In this document: positions 17,285 through 26,303 of the stretch, piece by piece
Layout: every line of letters starts with the position of its first letter
Numbering within the stretch: position 1 is the first letter of the stretch
NCBI RefSeq assembly: GCF_001189515.2
Contig: NZ_CP012069.2
Coordinates: 434,001-498,000 of the forward strand
DNA from: Olsenella sp. oral taxon 807
GTDB taxonomy: Bacteria > Actinomycetota > Coriobacteriia > Coriobacteriales > Atopobiaceae
Direction: 5' to 3'
DNA length: 64,000 nucleotides
Translations under genes and position numbers: made by a program
Notes under the pieces: model-generated
Told to the model about the DNA's origin: nothing
What the model saw: the letters and a program-made list of their open reading frames with translations, nothing else
Databases searched by the model: none

Positions 17285-17995
17285 ATGGCAGCGCTGCTGA
17301 ACGTCAGGGACCTGCATGTCTCGTACGGCGCCATCAAGGCTGTGCGCGGCATATCCTTCGAGATCAACGAGGGTGAAATCGTCACCTTGATCGGGGCGAA
17401 CGGTGCGGGAAAGTCAACCACCCTGAATACGATCGCAGGCCTTAACAAGGCAAGTAGCGGGCAGGTTGAGTTTCAGGGGGAGGACCTCACGGGCACGAGG
17501 CCCCACAAGATAGTCCAGAGGGGCATTGCGCTCTGCCCCGAGGGCAGGCGCGTGTTCACGCAGCTCACGGTTGCCGAGAACCTCGATATGGGCGGCTACA
17601 CCCGAACGGATGCGGAAAATGCCGAGACGCTCGAGATAGTCTACAAGCACTTTCCGCGCCTCAAGGAGAGGGCCGGACAGTCAGCGGGCACGATGTCAGG
17701 TGGCGAGCAGCAGATGCTTGCCATGGGACGTGCCCTCATGAGCAGGCCGAGACTGCTGATGCTCGACGAGCCCTCCATGGGCCTGGCCCCGATCCTGGTC
17801 GATGAGATCTTCTCGATCATCAAGGAGCTCAACCAACAGGGCACGACGATCCTGCTCGTGGAGCAAAACGCCTCGATGGCGCTCTCGATCGCCGACCGTG
17901 GCTACGTCCTCGAGACGGGCACGATCTCAAAGACGGGGACCGGTGGCGACTTGCTGCACGACGATGACGTGAGGAGGGCCTACTTGGGCGGGTAG
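17285..17995 (+). CDS. livF: Branched-chain amino-acid ABC transporter ATP-binding protein LivF
   Basis: 236 residues, ATG immediately after the livG stop. Walker A GANGAGKSTTLN, signature MSGGEQQMLAMGRALM, Walker B LLMLDEPSMGLAP, H-loop replaced by the family-typical LLVEQNASMAL. Normal length and last gene of the operon. Confidence 0.95.
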   Translation: MAALLNVRDLHVSYGAIKAVRGISFEINEGEIVTLIGANGAGKSTTLNTIAGLNKASSGQVEFQGEDLTGTRPHKIVQRGIALCPEGRRVFTQLTVAENLDMGGYTRTDAENAETLEIVYKHFPRLKERAGQSAGTMSGGEQQMLAMGRALMSRPRLLMLDEPSMGLAPILVDEIFSIIKELNQQGTTILLVEQNASMALSIADRGYVLETGTISKTGTGGDLLHDDDVRRAYLGG

Positions 17996-18084
17996 GAGCC
18001 TGTCCTCCTTGGGCCGGTGGGGCCGGGCCCCAGGCGACCTGGCTGTGCTTCACGCCTGACCCGTCCTTTCGAGTGGAACGTTTC

Positions 18085-18120
18085 ATAAGAACTGCGCAGT
18101 CCCTTTTGCTCAGTTCTTAT
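18085..18120. other. Inverted repeat downstream of livF
   Basis: ATAAGAACTG and CAGTTCTTAT form a 10-bp perfect stem around a 16-nt loop. It may act as a weak terminator for livF; no T-run is adjacent. A copy of the AGCGCA-GAC-TGCGCTTTT repeat unit follows at 18132-18151. Confidence 0.45.
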
Positions 18121-18150
18121 TGAACCAAAACAGCGCAGACTGCGCTTTTC

Positions 18151-18288
18151 CGTCACGTTGCCGCCCGGGAGACGCGGGGCGCAACCCCCCCCGCCAGCCT
18201 GCGGGGCACTATGAAGAGTGGCCCAACTGGGCAAACGCGCTCGAGCAACCCCCCGCCAGGCTGCGGGGGGGGTTGCGCCAGGGTCCGC
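18151..18288. repeat. Dispersed hairpin element, copy 1
   Basis: About 138 bp with two long complementary arms (GCAACCCCCC-GCCAG and its complement) and the phrase GCCCAACTGGGCAAA in the loop. A near-identical copy lies in opposite orientation at 52621-52757. Both are flanked by ACGGAAAAGCGCA-type units. The gap 17996-18379 contains no gene, only these repeats. Confidence 0.85.
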
Positions 18289-18379
18289 AGGCCTCGGCCT
18301 GGGGCCTGACTGCACGGAAAAGCGCAGTCTGGGCAGAGGGCCTCGCTGACGGCGCGCTCCGGGCCAGACCGGGACACCA

Positions 18380-19352
18380 TCAGACTGCCGGTTGTGGGCT
18401 AAGGAGGTGTCGGGGACTCAGGGTAATGATGGTCTCGATGTCCTCGTTGAGGTTTCGGAAGCCCTCGATGCTCATGAGCGCCCGCATGGCGTCCTCGTTG
18501 CCCATGATGCGCCGCAGGGTGTCGTTCTCCACGTTCACGAGCGGCGCGCCCTCCCAGCGCCGGGCCAGGAGCGTCGTCGGGGTTCCGGCCATGGCGATGT
18601 CCAGGATGTCGGTCGCGCTCACCGGTTGCATGGTGCTCCCGTCGTAGGCCAGTACCGACAGGAAGTTGATGAACTCGCTCACCTTCTCCTCGGGCCCCGC
18701 ATTCTCGTTCACCTTGCGGATCTCGTCGGGCATCTGGTAGGTGAGCATCACTACGCGGGGCAGCGCCTCGTAGGGGTTTGGTTTGCCGGGGTGCTCGGAG
18801 GGCCAGGTCTCCTTGGCTGACTGCTCGTCGGAGTAGGTCCAGTTGTAGATCTGCTCCTCGATGAACTCGCCGGAGTTGAGGGCCCGGAAGGGCGTGCCCG
18901 AGAGGTAGAGGTAGAACTGGGTCACGATGGGCAGGTCGCCCTCGTCCATCTCGTTACCCGTGTTCACGGCCGAGGTCGCGATGGCGCTCGCTGCCCTTGC
19001 CGTTCCTCATATTCGCGACGGTGCGGTCGCCGTCGTAGTCCCGCTTCCAGAGGAGGTAGGAGACACCGCCGGACGGGTCCACGCCGGGGAGGCGCTCGCC
19101 GGCGTCCCTGTAGCCCACGAGCTTCCTGATGCGCCGGTCGTGGGGCATCCCGGAGCGGTGTGCGCCAAGCCCACGCCTGCCAAAGAACCAGCGCGACGGG
19201 GTGATCATGACGAGGGGCTGGGGGTCGAGCCTCTTTGCCTGCCCGACGAACTTCTGGTAGGTGGGCATCGCGGAGGCGTCGTTGCCGCCGTCGCTCGGCT
19301 GGTGGGGCGGGTTGCCGATGATGACGTCGAACTTTATGCGGAAGACCTCACC
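18380..19352 (-). pseudogene. Decayed restriction-modification methylase/helicase
   Basis: Two pieces in different frames. The 5' piece carries FDVIIGNPPHQPSDGG, the adenine-methylase NPPY-type catalytic motif (here NPPH), then PTYQKFVGQAKRLDP and GVDPSGGVSYLLWKRD, as in Eco57I-type methylases. Near 18960 the frame shifts. The 3' piece (LYLSGTPFRALNSGEFIEEQ, then MPDEIRKV, then LAYDGSTMQPV, LLVNVENDTLRRIMGN) resembles a helicase region found in such systems, apparently with an internal deletion. The start is missing because the fragment is fused onto the end of the DUF1016 gene. Not functional as a methylase in this form. Identification of the helicase part is from memory of related proteins. 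Confidence 0.75.
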
Positions 19353-20292
19353 CGGGCTCGCCAAGGTGGATGAACCCACAGACGTACCGCCCCAGCAACT
19401 TGTCGCGGTCGTAGTAGTGTACGTACATCTGCATCTGCCCAATGTCCTGGTGCATGAGCTTGCCAAGCTTCAGATCGAAGAGCACGAAACAGCGCAGGAG
19501 CCGGTTGTAGAACACGAGGTCTACCTTGAAGTGGTCCTCCTCGTAGGTGAGGCGCTGCTGCCTGCCCACGAAGGCGTATCCGCGCCCTAACTCAAGGAGG
19601 AACTCTTGCAGGTGGTCGATAATGCGCGTCTCCAGGTAGCTCTCCGAATAGCTCGTCTCCTCCTTGAGTCCGAGAAACTCCAGCACGTAGGGATCTGTGA
19701 TCGCGTCGGCGGGGGTCTCCACGATCTGGCCGCCCACGGCCAGGCGTCGCACGCCGTCCTTGTCACGACTGAGCGCGAGGCGCTCGTACAGGCTGCTGTC
19801 GAGCTGCCGTTGCAGCTCCCTCACGCTCCAGCCGCCCCGCGTCGCCTCGATCTCGTAGAAGTGCCGCTTGCCCGCATCCTCGGTGCGCATGAGTCTGAGG
19901 TAGTGTGACCAGCTCAGGAAGAACTTCCTGTCAGTCGTCTTGTATGGGGGCTTGCTTCCGAATTGTTCAGACACCGTCTGAACAATCTCATCGTGCGCGT
20001 AGACACGGTAGAACTGGCGCATCTGCGCCACGTTTGTTCTGGAGAAGCCACGTCCGAACTCGGCTGTGAGGTGCTCTGAGACTAGCGTGAGCACTTGTCC
20101 GCCATACTCCGCCCGGGCATCGCTGGCTTGTTCCTCCTCGACTACGATGCGGCCGACCTCGAAATAGGCATAGACCATGGCGAGGTTTACGGAGCGGGCC
20201 GCCGCGCTCCTCGCGTTGCGCACGACCTTAGCGGCCTGGTCAAGGTAGCCGGTGCCGTCCGTCTTGTTGATGTGCTTGGGATCAGCCGACAT
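19348..20292 (-). CDS. DUF1016 (YhcG-type) PD-(D/E)XK nuclease-like protein
   Basis: 314 residues from ATG 20292. The N-terminal DUF1016 part (AKVVRNARSAAARSVNLAMV, FGRGFSRTNVAQMRQFY) is followed by the C-terminal nuclease fold: LELGRGYAFVGRQQRLTYEE, DLVFYNRLLRCFVLFDLKLG, the E-D-DLK pattern of PDDEXK enzymes. The family is often found beside restriction or toxin-antitoxin genes. The end appears altered: after HYYDRDK the sequence runs into a non-family tail (GRYVCGFIHLGEPG), so the last 20-30 usual residues are missing and it abuts the broken methylase. Its ATG overlaps the stop of the upstream small gene (TGATG), so the two are co-translated. Confidence 0.8.
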   Translation of the reverse strand: MSADPKHINKTDGTGYLDQAAKVVRNARSAAARSVNLAMVYAYFEVGRIVVEEEQASDARAEYGGQVLTLVSEHLTAEFGRGFSRTNVAQMRQFYRVYAHDEIVQTVSEQFGSKPPYKTTDRKFFLSWSHYLRLMRTEDAGKRHFYEIEATRGGWSVRELQRQLDSSLYERLALSRDKDGVRRLAVGGQIVETPADAITDPYVLEFLGLKEETSYSESYLETRIIDHLQEFLLELGRGYAFVGRQQRLTYEEDHFKVDLVFYNRLLRCFVLFDLKLGKLMHQDIGQMQMYVHYYDRDKLLGRYVCGFIHLGEPG

Positions 20293-20519
20293 CAGCCGCC
20301 TCTCTTTCGTGCCATGCGCTTCCCGGAGGCGAGCTCGTCGATCACGCACGAGCACAGGAAGGCGGAGAAGCTGACGTCTCTCAGCCTCGCGGCTTCGGAA
20401 GCTGCCTCCTTGAGGTTCCTGGGTACACGGAAGGTGTTTGCCGTCTGGTCGCCCTCGGCCAGGAACCCCTGGATCTGCGCCTCGCTGGCCCCGCCCTCGA
20501 CGAGTCCGGAGCGCTTCAT
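20292..20519 (-). CDS. Small antitoxin-like protein
   Basis: 75 residues from ATG 20519 (a TTG at 20537 is an alternative). TFRVPRNLKEAASEAARLRD followed by SFSAFLCSCVIDEL looks like a ribbon-helix-helix or mobilisation-type DNA-binding protein: a beta strand and two helices, with a basic KRMARKRGG tail. Overlaps the DUF1016 gene, suggesting a two-gene module. Family assignment is tentative. Confidence 0.55.
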   Translation of the reverse strand: MKRSGLVEGGASEAQIQGFLAEGDQTANTFRVPRNLKEAASEAARLRDVSFSAFLCSCVIDELASGKRMARKRGG

Positions 20520-20606
20520 GGCCCTGCTCGGATACAATAGTTAGAATGTGATAAGGCTCTTCGGGGGTTTGTGTGGGTCGCTGCCTTGGCGAATCGCGTT
20601 GCAACA

Positions 20607-20664
20607 GTGTACACGAACGCCCCGAAACGGCCCCGAGAGGCCATTTTTGCCGATTTGTGTACAC
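20607..20664. repeat. 58-bp GTGTACAC-bounded element, copy 1
   Basis: Begins and ends with GTGTACAC. The interior contains CCGAAACGGCCCCGAGAGGCC. Followed by TCCTGCGTCG. Preceded at 20563-20593 by a conserved GGGGGTTTGTGTGGGT block also present at 38742. Confidence 0.85.
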
Positions 20665-20709
20665 TCCTGCGTCGCCATGGCCGCTCGAACGATCCCGCAA
20701 GTCGCAACA

Positions 20710-20767
20710 GTGTACACAAGTGCCCCGAAACGGCCCCGAGAGGCCGTTTTAGCCGATCTGTGTACAC
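20710..20767. repeat. 58-bp GTGTACAC-bounded element, copy 2
   Basis: Same length and same termini as copy 1 and about 90% similar by eye. The two copies are direct repeats 103 bp apart. A third copy is at 38923-38980. Confidence 0.85.
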
Positions 20768-20799
20768 TCCTGCGTCGCTGCCCACGGGAAGGCCAGTCG

Positions 20800-21236
20800 G
20801 GGAGGGTTCGACGGCGTGCTCGCGCGCAAGGCGCACGGCGGGCCGGGAAACGCCAGGACAGGCGGCAAGGCCGAGACGCTGCGGTGGGTGTCGGACGACC
20901 TGTTCCCCGAGGCGGGGGATCGTCCTGGTCCGGGACAACTCGAGCACGCATCCTGTGGGGTCGCCCTGCGAGACGTCCCCGCCAAGGGAGGCCGAGCGGC
21001 TGGCCTCCCGCCTCGAGGTCCGTCACACACTCAGGCACGTTTCGCGCCAGCTGACGGAGCAAGGTCATCCCGCGCGTGCTATTAGTCCCAAGCCCGCACG
21101 TGCCTGCATATGTCGGCAGCGACGCTCACGAAGCCCCCCGAGACCATCATCCAGCCGATAGTACCCGGAACGTCTCTGGGCCCACTCATGTAATCAGCGC
21201 CAGGCGGCCGCCTTGGGTGCTGGCGCCTTGTGACGC
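20800..21236. other. Gene-free stretch before thrB
   Basis: GC-rich sequence without a recognisable product on either strand. Short open frames lack ribosome sites and family resemblance. An inverted repeat AGCGCCAG (21196-21203) / CTGGCGC (21220-21226) downstream of thrB could serve as its terminator. Confidence 0.5.
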
Positions 21237-22184
21237 TCACGGGTGCTCGCGAAGGACGCGAACGCCTGCGGGGCTGCTGCTAAGGACGCGTACCCAGAGG
21301 CCATCAACATGGTTCTCGACCATGCCCTCTACGGATGCGGCGACATGTTCGGCCAGAGGGCGGCCATCGCAGACGGCAAGCATCGTCGAGCCCGAGCCGC
21401 TGATGAGAAACGCCGCTGCCCCTGCCGCGAGCGCGGTACGGCGCAGGGCCTCGTAGTCGGGGATCAGGCGTGCGCGAAAGGGCTCGTGGAGCCTGTCGCG
21501 CGAAGCTGCCGAGAAGAGCTCAAGGTCACCTTGCTCGAGGGCGTGTACAGCGGCCACGCAGTGCCCCACCTGCCACACCGTCGTCTTAAGCGAGACCTGC
21601 TCAGGCATGACCCTGCGCGCGTCAGCGGTGCGGACCTCGTAGGGAGGCGCGATCGCGACGAAGCTTACGTTTTGTGCGACGTCCAGGTGCACGGGGTGGG
21701 CGCGGCCCTGATCCACAAACGAGCTTACAAGACCGCCGAGGATGGCCGGTGCGACATTGTCGGGGTGTCCCTCAAGCTCGCAGGCGATGTCAAGCGCCTG
21801 CCGTGCATCAAGGCCAGCCCCGTTCAGCTCCTGGGCCGCCACGACGCCCGCGACGACGCAGGCAGAGCTCGACCCAAGGCCGCCCGAGAGGGGGATGGGG
21901 GAGTCTATCGTGATGTGCGGCGTGAGCGGCCTGCTGCAGAGCCTACGACAGGCCTCCAGGTAGCTCGTCCAGACGAGGTTGTCCTGCCCCCTGAAGCGCT
22001 CGGGGCAGCCATCTATGAGAAGCTCGTCCGCCGGCTCGAAGCAGAAGCGGGCCATGAGGTCGAGCGCGAGGCCCAAGCAGTCAAAGCCCACGCCCACGTT
22101 GGCCGAGGTCGCCGGGACCTCGACGGTGAGCGTGTCGCGGGCGAGCTGTGCGCTCGACGTGCTGGTCGCGCCTTGGCGACTCAC
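21237..22184 (-). CDS. thrB: Homoserine kinase
   Basis: 315 residues, GHMP kinase family: ATP + homoserine gives O-phosphohomoserine. VEVPATSANVGVGFDCLGLA is the conserved N-terminus. The phosphate-binding loop is PLSGGLGSSSACVVAG near residue 100, with EGHPDNVAPAILGG after it and the C-terminal motif ISGSGSTMLAVCD. Its ATG overlaps the thrC stop by 4 bp (ATGA), so thrC-thrB is one coupled unit. Confidence 0.95.
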   Translation of the reverse strand: MSRQGATSTSSAQLARDTLTVEVPATSANVGVGFDCLGLALDLMARFCFEPADELLIDGCPERFRGQDNLVWTSYLEACRRLCSRPLTPHITIDSPIPLSGGLGSSSACVVAGVVAAQELNGAGLDARQALDIACELEGHPDNVAPAILGGLVSSFVDQGRAHPVHLDVAQNVSFVAIAPPYEVRTADARRVMPEQVSLKTTVWQVGHCVAAVHALEQGDLELFSAASRDRLHEPFRARLIPDYEALRRTALAAGAAAFLISGSGSTMLAVCDGRPLAEHVAASVEGMVENHVDGLWVRVLSSSPAGVRVLREHP

Positions 22185-23665
22185 CGAAAGATCCTTGCCG
22201 TCGCGCTCTCGACAAAGGACGCCATCGCCTCTTTGGCGCAGATCGAGTCATGCATGACAGGAGCACCCCTGAGCGTCGAGAGCTGTCTTGGCGCCGCGAT
22301 ACCTGTGAGCCTCTGGAGCTCGTCCATGCAGGCGAAGTCGTCCTTACCCTGCGTGTCGTGGCCGAGCGCCGCGAGCACGTCTGCGGGGAACTTGTACGGG
22401 TTGGCGGTCGAGAGACACACGCGCATCCTCCCGTTGTGTTCATGCCGGTCGAGTATGGTCTTTGCGACGGCGGTATGCGGGTCGATGAGGATGTGCTCCT
22501 CCTCCCAGGTCGTGCGGATGGTCCTTCGCGTCTCGTCGTCTGTCGCGAACTCGCCGTAGAAGGTCTCGCGCAGGCGCCCGAGAAGCTCGTCGCCTATGGA
22601 GTAGACGCCCTGCGTGGCTAGTTCGGCCATCCAGGCTCCCACGCGCTCGCTGTCCCCGTCCGTGAGGTAGTAGAGCATGCGCTCGAAGTTGGAAGAGACG
22701 AGAATGTCCATCGAGGGGGAGATCGTCTTCACGAAGTCGCGGCGACGGTCGTAGCTGCCCGTCTTGAGGAAGTCGGTGAGCACCTTGTTGGTGTTGGAGG
22801 CCACGATGAGCCGCCCGACGGGAAGGCCGAGTCGCTTGGCATAGTAGCCGGCGAGCACGTCGCCAAAGTTGCCCGTGGGTACACAGAAGTCGACGGCATC
22901 GCCCACGCTGATGGCGCCACTCCTCACGAGCTGGGCATACGCGTCGACATAGTAGACGACCTGAGGGACGAGACGACCAACATTGATGGAGTTGGCACTC
23001 GAGAGGGCGACGCCCCTCCCGTGGAGCCTCTCTGACAGCGCCGTGTCGGCAAAGATGCGCTTGACCTGCGTCTGGCAGTCGTCGAAGGTGCCCTCGACCC
23101 CGCACACGGCGACGTTGCGACCAAGTTGCGTGGTCATCTGCAGGTGCTGTATCTCGGATACCTTGCCCTCGGGGTAGAAGACCGTGACGCCCGTGCCCTC
23201 GACGTCCGCAAATCCCGCCAGAGCGGCCTTGCCGGTGTCCCCCGAGGTCGCGGTCACGATCATGATCCTGTGCTCGCTCTTGCCCCTCGCGACCGACATC
23301 AGGTGTGGCAGCAGCTGGAGTGCCACGTCCTTGAAGGCGCAGGTGGGACCATGGGAGAGCTCGAGCAGCCAGTCGCTGCCCAAGGGTGTGAGCGGCACCA
23401 CGGCGGGCGTATCGAAGTTCTCGGCGTAGGCGTCTCTCACGCAGGAGCCGATCTCCTCGGTCGAGTAGTCGGGGATGAGCGTCGCAAGCACCTTTTGGGC
23501 CGTCTCGTGGTAGTCCTGGTTGACCATTGCGGCCATGTCGAGCGTCTCTTCGCCGAGCTGGTCGGATACGTAGAGTCCCCCGTCGGGTGCGATGCCTCTC
23601 AGTATCGCTTGCTTGCTCGTTAAAGGCTCGCCGCCGTTGCGTGTGCTGTGATAGAACGTTTTCAC
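22181..23665 (-). CDS. thrC: Threonine synthase
   Basis: 494 residues from GTG 23665, chosen because AAGGAG sits 7 bp upstream; an ATG at 23683 is an alternative. PLP enzyme converting O-phosphohomoserine to threonine. The PLP lysine lies in SHGPTCAFKDVALQL, followed by TATSGDTGKAALAGF and VPTGNFGDVLAGYYAKRLG. It is divergent from hom with a 103-bp spacer, which must hold both promoters. Confidence 0.95.
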   Translation of the reverse strand: MKTFYHSTRNGGEPLTSKQAILRGIAPDGGLYVSDQLGEETLDMAAMVNQDYHETAQKVLATLIPDYSTEEIGSCVRDAYAENFDTPAVVPLTPLGSDWLLELSHGPTCAFKDVALQLLPHLMSVARGKSEHRIMIVTATSGDTGKAALAGFADVEGTGVTVFYPEGKVSEIQHLQMTTQLGRNVAVCGVEGTFDDCQTQVKRIFADTALSERLHGRGVALSSANSINVGRLVPQVVYYVDAYAQLVRSGAISVGDAVDFCVPTGNFGDVLAGYYAKRLGLPVGRLIVASNTNKVLTDFLKTGSYDRRRDFVKTISPSMDILVSSNFERMLYYLTDGDSERVGAWMAELATQGVYSIGDELLGRLRETFYGEFATDDETRRTIRTTWEEEHILIDPHTAVAKTILDRHEHNGRMRVCLSTANPYKFPADVLAALGHDTQGKDDFACMDELQRLTGIAAPRQLSTLRGAPVMHDSICAKEAMASFVESATARIFR

Positions 23666-23768
23666 CTCTGCGCTCCTTGTCATTCTACAGTGGGCGTGTG
23701 TCAAGTATCATACCGTTGTTCCCTTGGGGGCGGCGCAGCCGTCACACACATGCAACGATTGGACTGAC

Positions 23769-24899
23769 ATGAAGATTGCCCTTCTCGGCCACGGCACCGT
23801 CGGCCAGGGAGTAGACCGCATCATCACAAATCGCGTACGAGGCGTTGAGGTGGCCCGCATACTCGAGTTGCCCGAGCGCCTCACGGACCCGCGCATGACC
23901 TCTCGCTTCGAGGATATCGTCGAGGACCCAGAGATAGAGCTCGTCGTGGAGTGCATGGGTGGCCTTGAGCCCGCGAGGAGCTTCATCGTGGACGCGCTCG
24001 GCGCCGGGAAGTCCGTCGTCACCTCCAACAAGGCCGTCGTCGCGGCACACTTCGAGGAGTTTGCGGCATGTGCCCAGTCTACGGGTGCGAGCCTGCTCAT
24101 CGAGGCCACCTGCGGGGGCGGCATTCCCTGGATAGCCTCCATCGAGAAGGTCCGCCGCATCGACGAGGTGACGTCCTTCTCGGGCATCATGAACGGCACC
24201 ACCAACTTCATCATCGACGCGATGGTCAGACAGGGAACGGACTTCGACGAGGCTCTCAAGAGGGCTCAGGAGCAGGGCTTTGCCGAGAGGGACCCCTCCG
24301 CTGACATCGACGGTATCGACGTCAAGAACAAGACCCTCATCGCGGCCTGCGTCGCCTTTGGCTGCGCCTGCACAAGCGAGTTTCCCGTGACGGGGCTTCG
24401 TACCATCACCAAGGCCGACATCGACCTCTTCGCCGCGCACGGCCGAACCGTGAAGCTCCTGGGGAGGGGCGTCCTGCGGGATGGGCGCTACGCTGTGGCC
24501 GTGGAGCCCGTGGCACTTTCGTCTGACACCCTCGAGGCACACGTACCCTCCAACTTCAACCTCGTGAGCCTTGTCGGGACCACGGTGGGCGAGCTGAAGT
24601 TCTATGGCCAGGGCGCCGGCATGCTGCCCACCGGCAACGCCATCGTGCAGGATGTGATTGACTATTGCGAGGGGAGACGCCCCCACTACGACTTCTCCGC
24701 TGACCTCAGCTACGACGCGTCTCTGCTTCGAGCAGACTATGTGCTCCGCACGAGGGCTACCATCGAGGGTGCGCGTCCCTTCGGTCCAGCTGCAGTCGTG
24801 GTTCACGACGTCACGGCAGAGGAGGCGCGTCGGCTCCTTGAGCGGGCGTGCGAGGAGGATGCGGCGAGCTTCATGGCGGCGCTCCCCAAGGAGGCGTAG
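23769..24899 (+). CDS. hom: Homoserine dehydrogenase
   Basis: 376 residues from ATG 23769. NAD(P)H-dependent reduction of aspartate semialdehyde to homoserine. Rossmann motif LLGHGTVGQGV, then VTSNKAVVAAHFEE, the family signature ATCGGGIPWI and FSGIMNGTTNFI. Many homologues are about 430 residues with a C-terminal ACT domain; here the protein ends after the catalytic part, so threonine feedback through an ACT domain is probably absent. It is followed 4 bp later by lysC. Confidence 0.95.
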   Translation: MKIALLGHGTVGQGVDRIITNRVRGVEVARILELPERLTDPRMTSRFEDIVEDPEIELVVECMGGLEPARSFIVDALGAGKSVVTSNKAVVAAHFEEFAACAQSTGASLLIEATCGGGIPWIASIEKVRRIDEVTSFSGIMNGTTNFIIDAMVRQGTDFDEALKRAQEQGFAERDPSADIDGIDVKNKTLIAACVAFGCACTSEFPVTGLRTITKADIDLFAAHGRTVKLLGRGVLRDGRYAVAVEPVALSSDTLEAHVPSNFNLVSLVGTTVGELKFYGQGAGMLPTGNAIVQDVIDYCEGRRPHYDFSADLSYDASLLRADYVLRTRATIEGARPFGPAAVVVHDVTAEEARRLLERACEEDAASFMAALPKEA

Positions 24900-24903
24900 G
24901 TGC

Positions 24904-26277
24904 ATGATCAAGGTCGCAAAGTTCGGTGGCTCGAGCGTCGCTGATGCCGAGCAGTTCAGGAAGGTTAAGGCCATCGTCGAGAGTGACCCGGACCGCCGCT
25001 TCGTGGTGGTCTCGGCCGTAGGCAGGCGCTTCAGCGACGACAACAAGGTCACCGATTTGTTGCTCCTCGTAAACGCCCACATCAAGTACCACGTCGACTG
25101 CACGAGCCTCCTCAGAGAGATAGGGAGGCGCTATCTTGACATCACCGAGAAACTCGGACTTGCGTTTCCCGTGGCCGAGCGTTTCGACGAGCTCATCGAT
25201 CAGGTCCAGAGCTGCTCGCCCGAGTACGTCGTCTCGCGCGGCGAGTGGTTCACCGCGCAGCTCATGGCAGAGTACCTTGGCAAGCCCTTCCTGGACGCCC
25301 GCGACGTCATTATCTTTCACCATGACGGCAAGATCGACCTCGAGCGCACGCAGGCTCGTATCCGCGAGGCCGTCCAGCGCCTGGGCGACTTCGTGCTGCC
25401 GGGCTTCTATGGCTCGACGGTCGACGGAACGGTCAAGCTCTTCGATCGCGGCGGTGGGGACATCTCGGGTGCCATCCTTGCCCGCTGCATCGATGCGAAC
25501 CTCTACGAGAACTGGACTGACGTCTCGGGCTTCCTCTCGGCGGACCCCCGCATCGTGGACAATCCGCGCACCATCCACCGCATCACTTTCGACGAGATGC
25601 GCGAGCTCTCCTACCTGGGCGCCTCGGTGCTGCAGGAGGACTCGATCTTCCCGGTGCGCGAGGTGGGGATCCCCATCCAGATAAAGAACACGAACCAGCC
25701 CGAGAAGCGCGGCACCATGATACGCGAGACTGCCGCCGACGGTGCCCGTGAGCACCTGATCACGGGCATCGCCGGCAAGAGGGACTTCCTCGCCGTCCAT
25801 GTGCAGAAGGCGCACATGTCCTCCAAGGTCGGCATCGTCCGCAGGGCGCTCACGGTCGTTGAGGACTATGGGGTCTCGGTCGAGCACATCCCGACGGGCG
25901 TCGACTCCTTTGGCATCGTGGTTAACGGTGCGGACGTCCAGGACAGCATCTATTCTATCGTGCATGACCTGCAGAAGGAGCTCAAGCCCGACAGCATCAA
26001 CGTCGTGGACAGACTTGCGCTCATCTCGGTTGTCGGTCGCAACATGAGTCGGCGTGCGGGCACCTCGGGGCGCGTCTTCGGCGTGCTCGGCGAGGCGGGT
26101 ATTAACATCCGCATGATCACCCAAAGCTCGCAGGAGATCTCTATCATACTGGGTGTCAACAACGCCGACTTCGAGCGGGCCATCACGTGCATCTACGACA
26201 AGTTCGTGGCGGGCGAGATGGTCGAGATCCCGCAGCAGGGCGAGGGACAGCCGACAGGCGCAAGACGTGCGACATAA
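24904..26277 (+). CDS. lysC: Aspartate kinase
   Basis: 457 residues. Catalyses phosphorylation of aspartate, the entry step to Lys/Thr/Met. KFGGSSVADAEQFRKV is the kinase signature. LFDRGGGDISGAILA and DVSGFLSADPRIV follow, and two ACT-type regulatory repeats are at the C-terminus (VRRALTVVEDYGVSVEHI, VFGVLGEAGINIRMI). Monofunctional, placed between hom and asd, giving hom-lysC-asd as an apparent operon. Confidence 0.95.
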   Translation: MIKVAKFGGSSVADAEQFRKVKAIVESDPDRRFVVVSAVGRRFSDDNKVTDLLLLVNAHIKYHVDCTSLLREIGRRYLDITEKLGLAFPVAERFDELIDQVQSCSPEYVVSRGEWFTAQLMAEYLGKPFLDARDVIIFHHDGKIDLERTQARIREAVQRLGDFVLPGFYGSTVDGTVKLFDRGGGDISGAILARCIDANLYENWTDVSGFLSADPRIVDNPRTIHRITFDEMRELSYLGASVLQEDSIFPVREVGIPIQIKNTNQPEKRGTMIRETAADGAREHLITGIAGKRDFLAVHVQKAHMSSKVGIVRRALTVVEDYGVSVEHIPTGVDSFGIVVNGADVQDSIYSIVHDLQKELKPDSINVVDRLALISVVGRNMSRRAGTSGRVFGVLGEAGINIRMITQSSQEISIILGVNNADFERAITCIYDKFVAGEMVEIPQQGEGQPTGARRAT

Positions 26278-26303
26278 GATGACATAAGATAAAGGAGCAG
26301 GAC

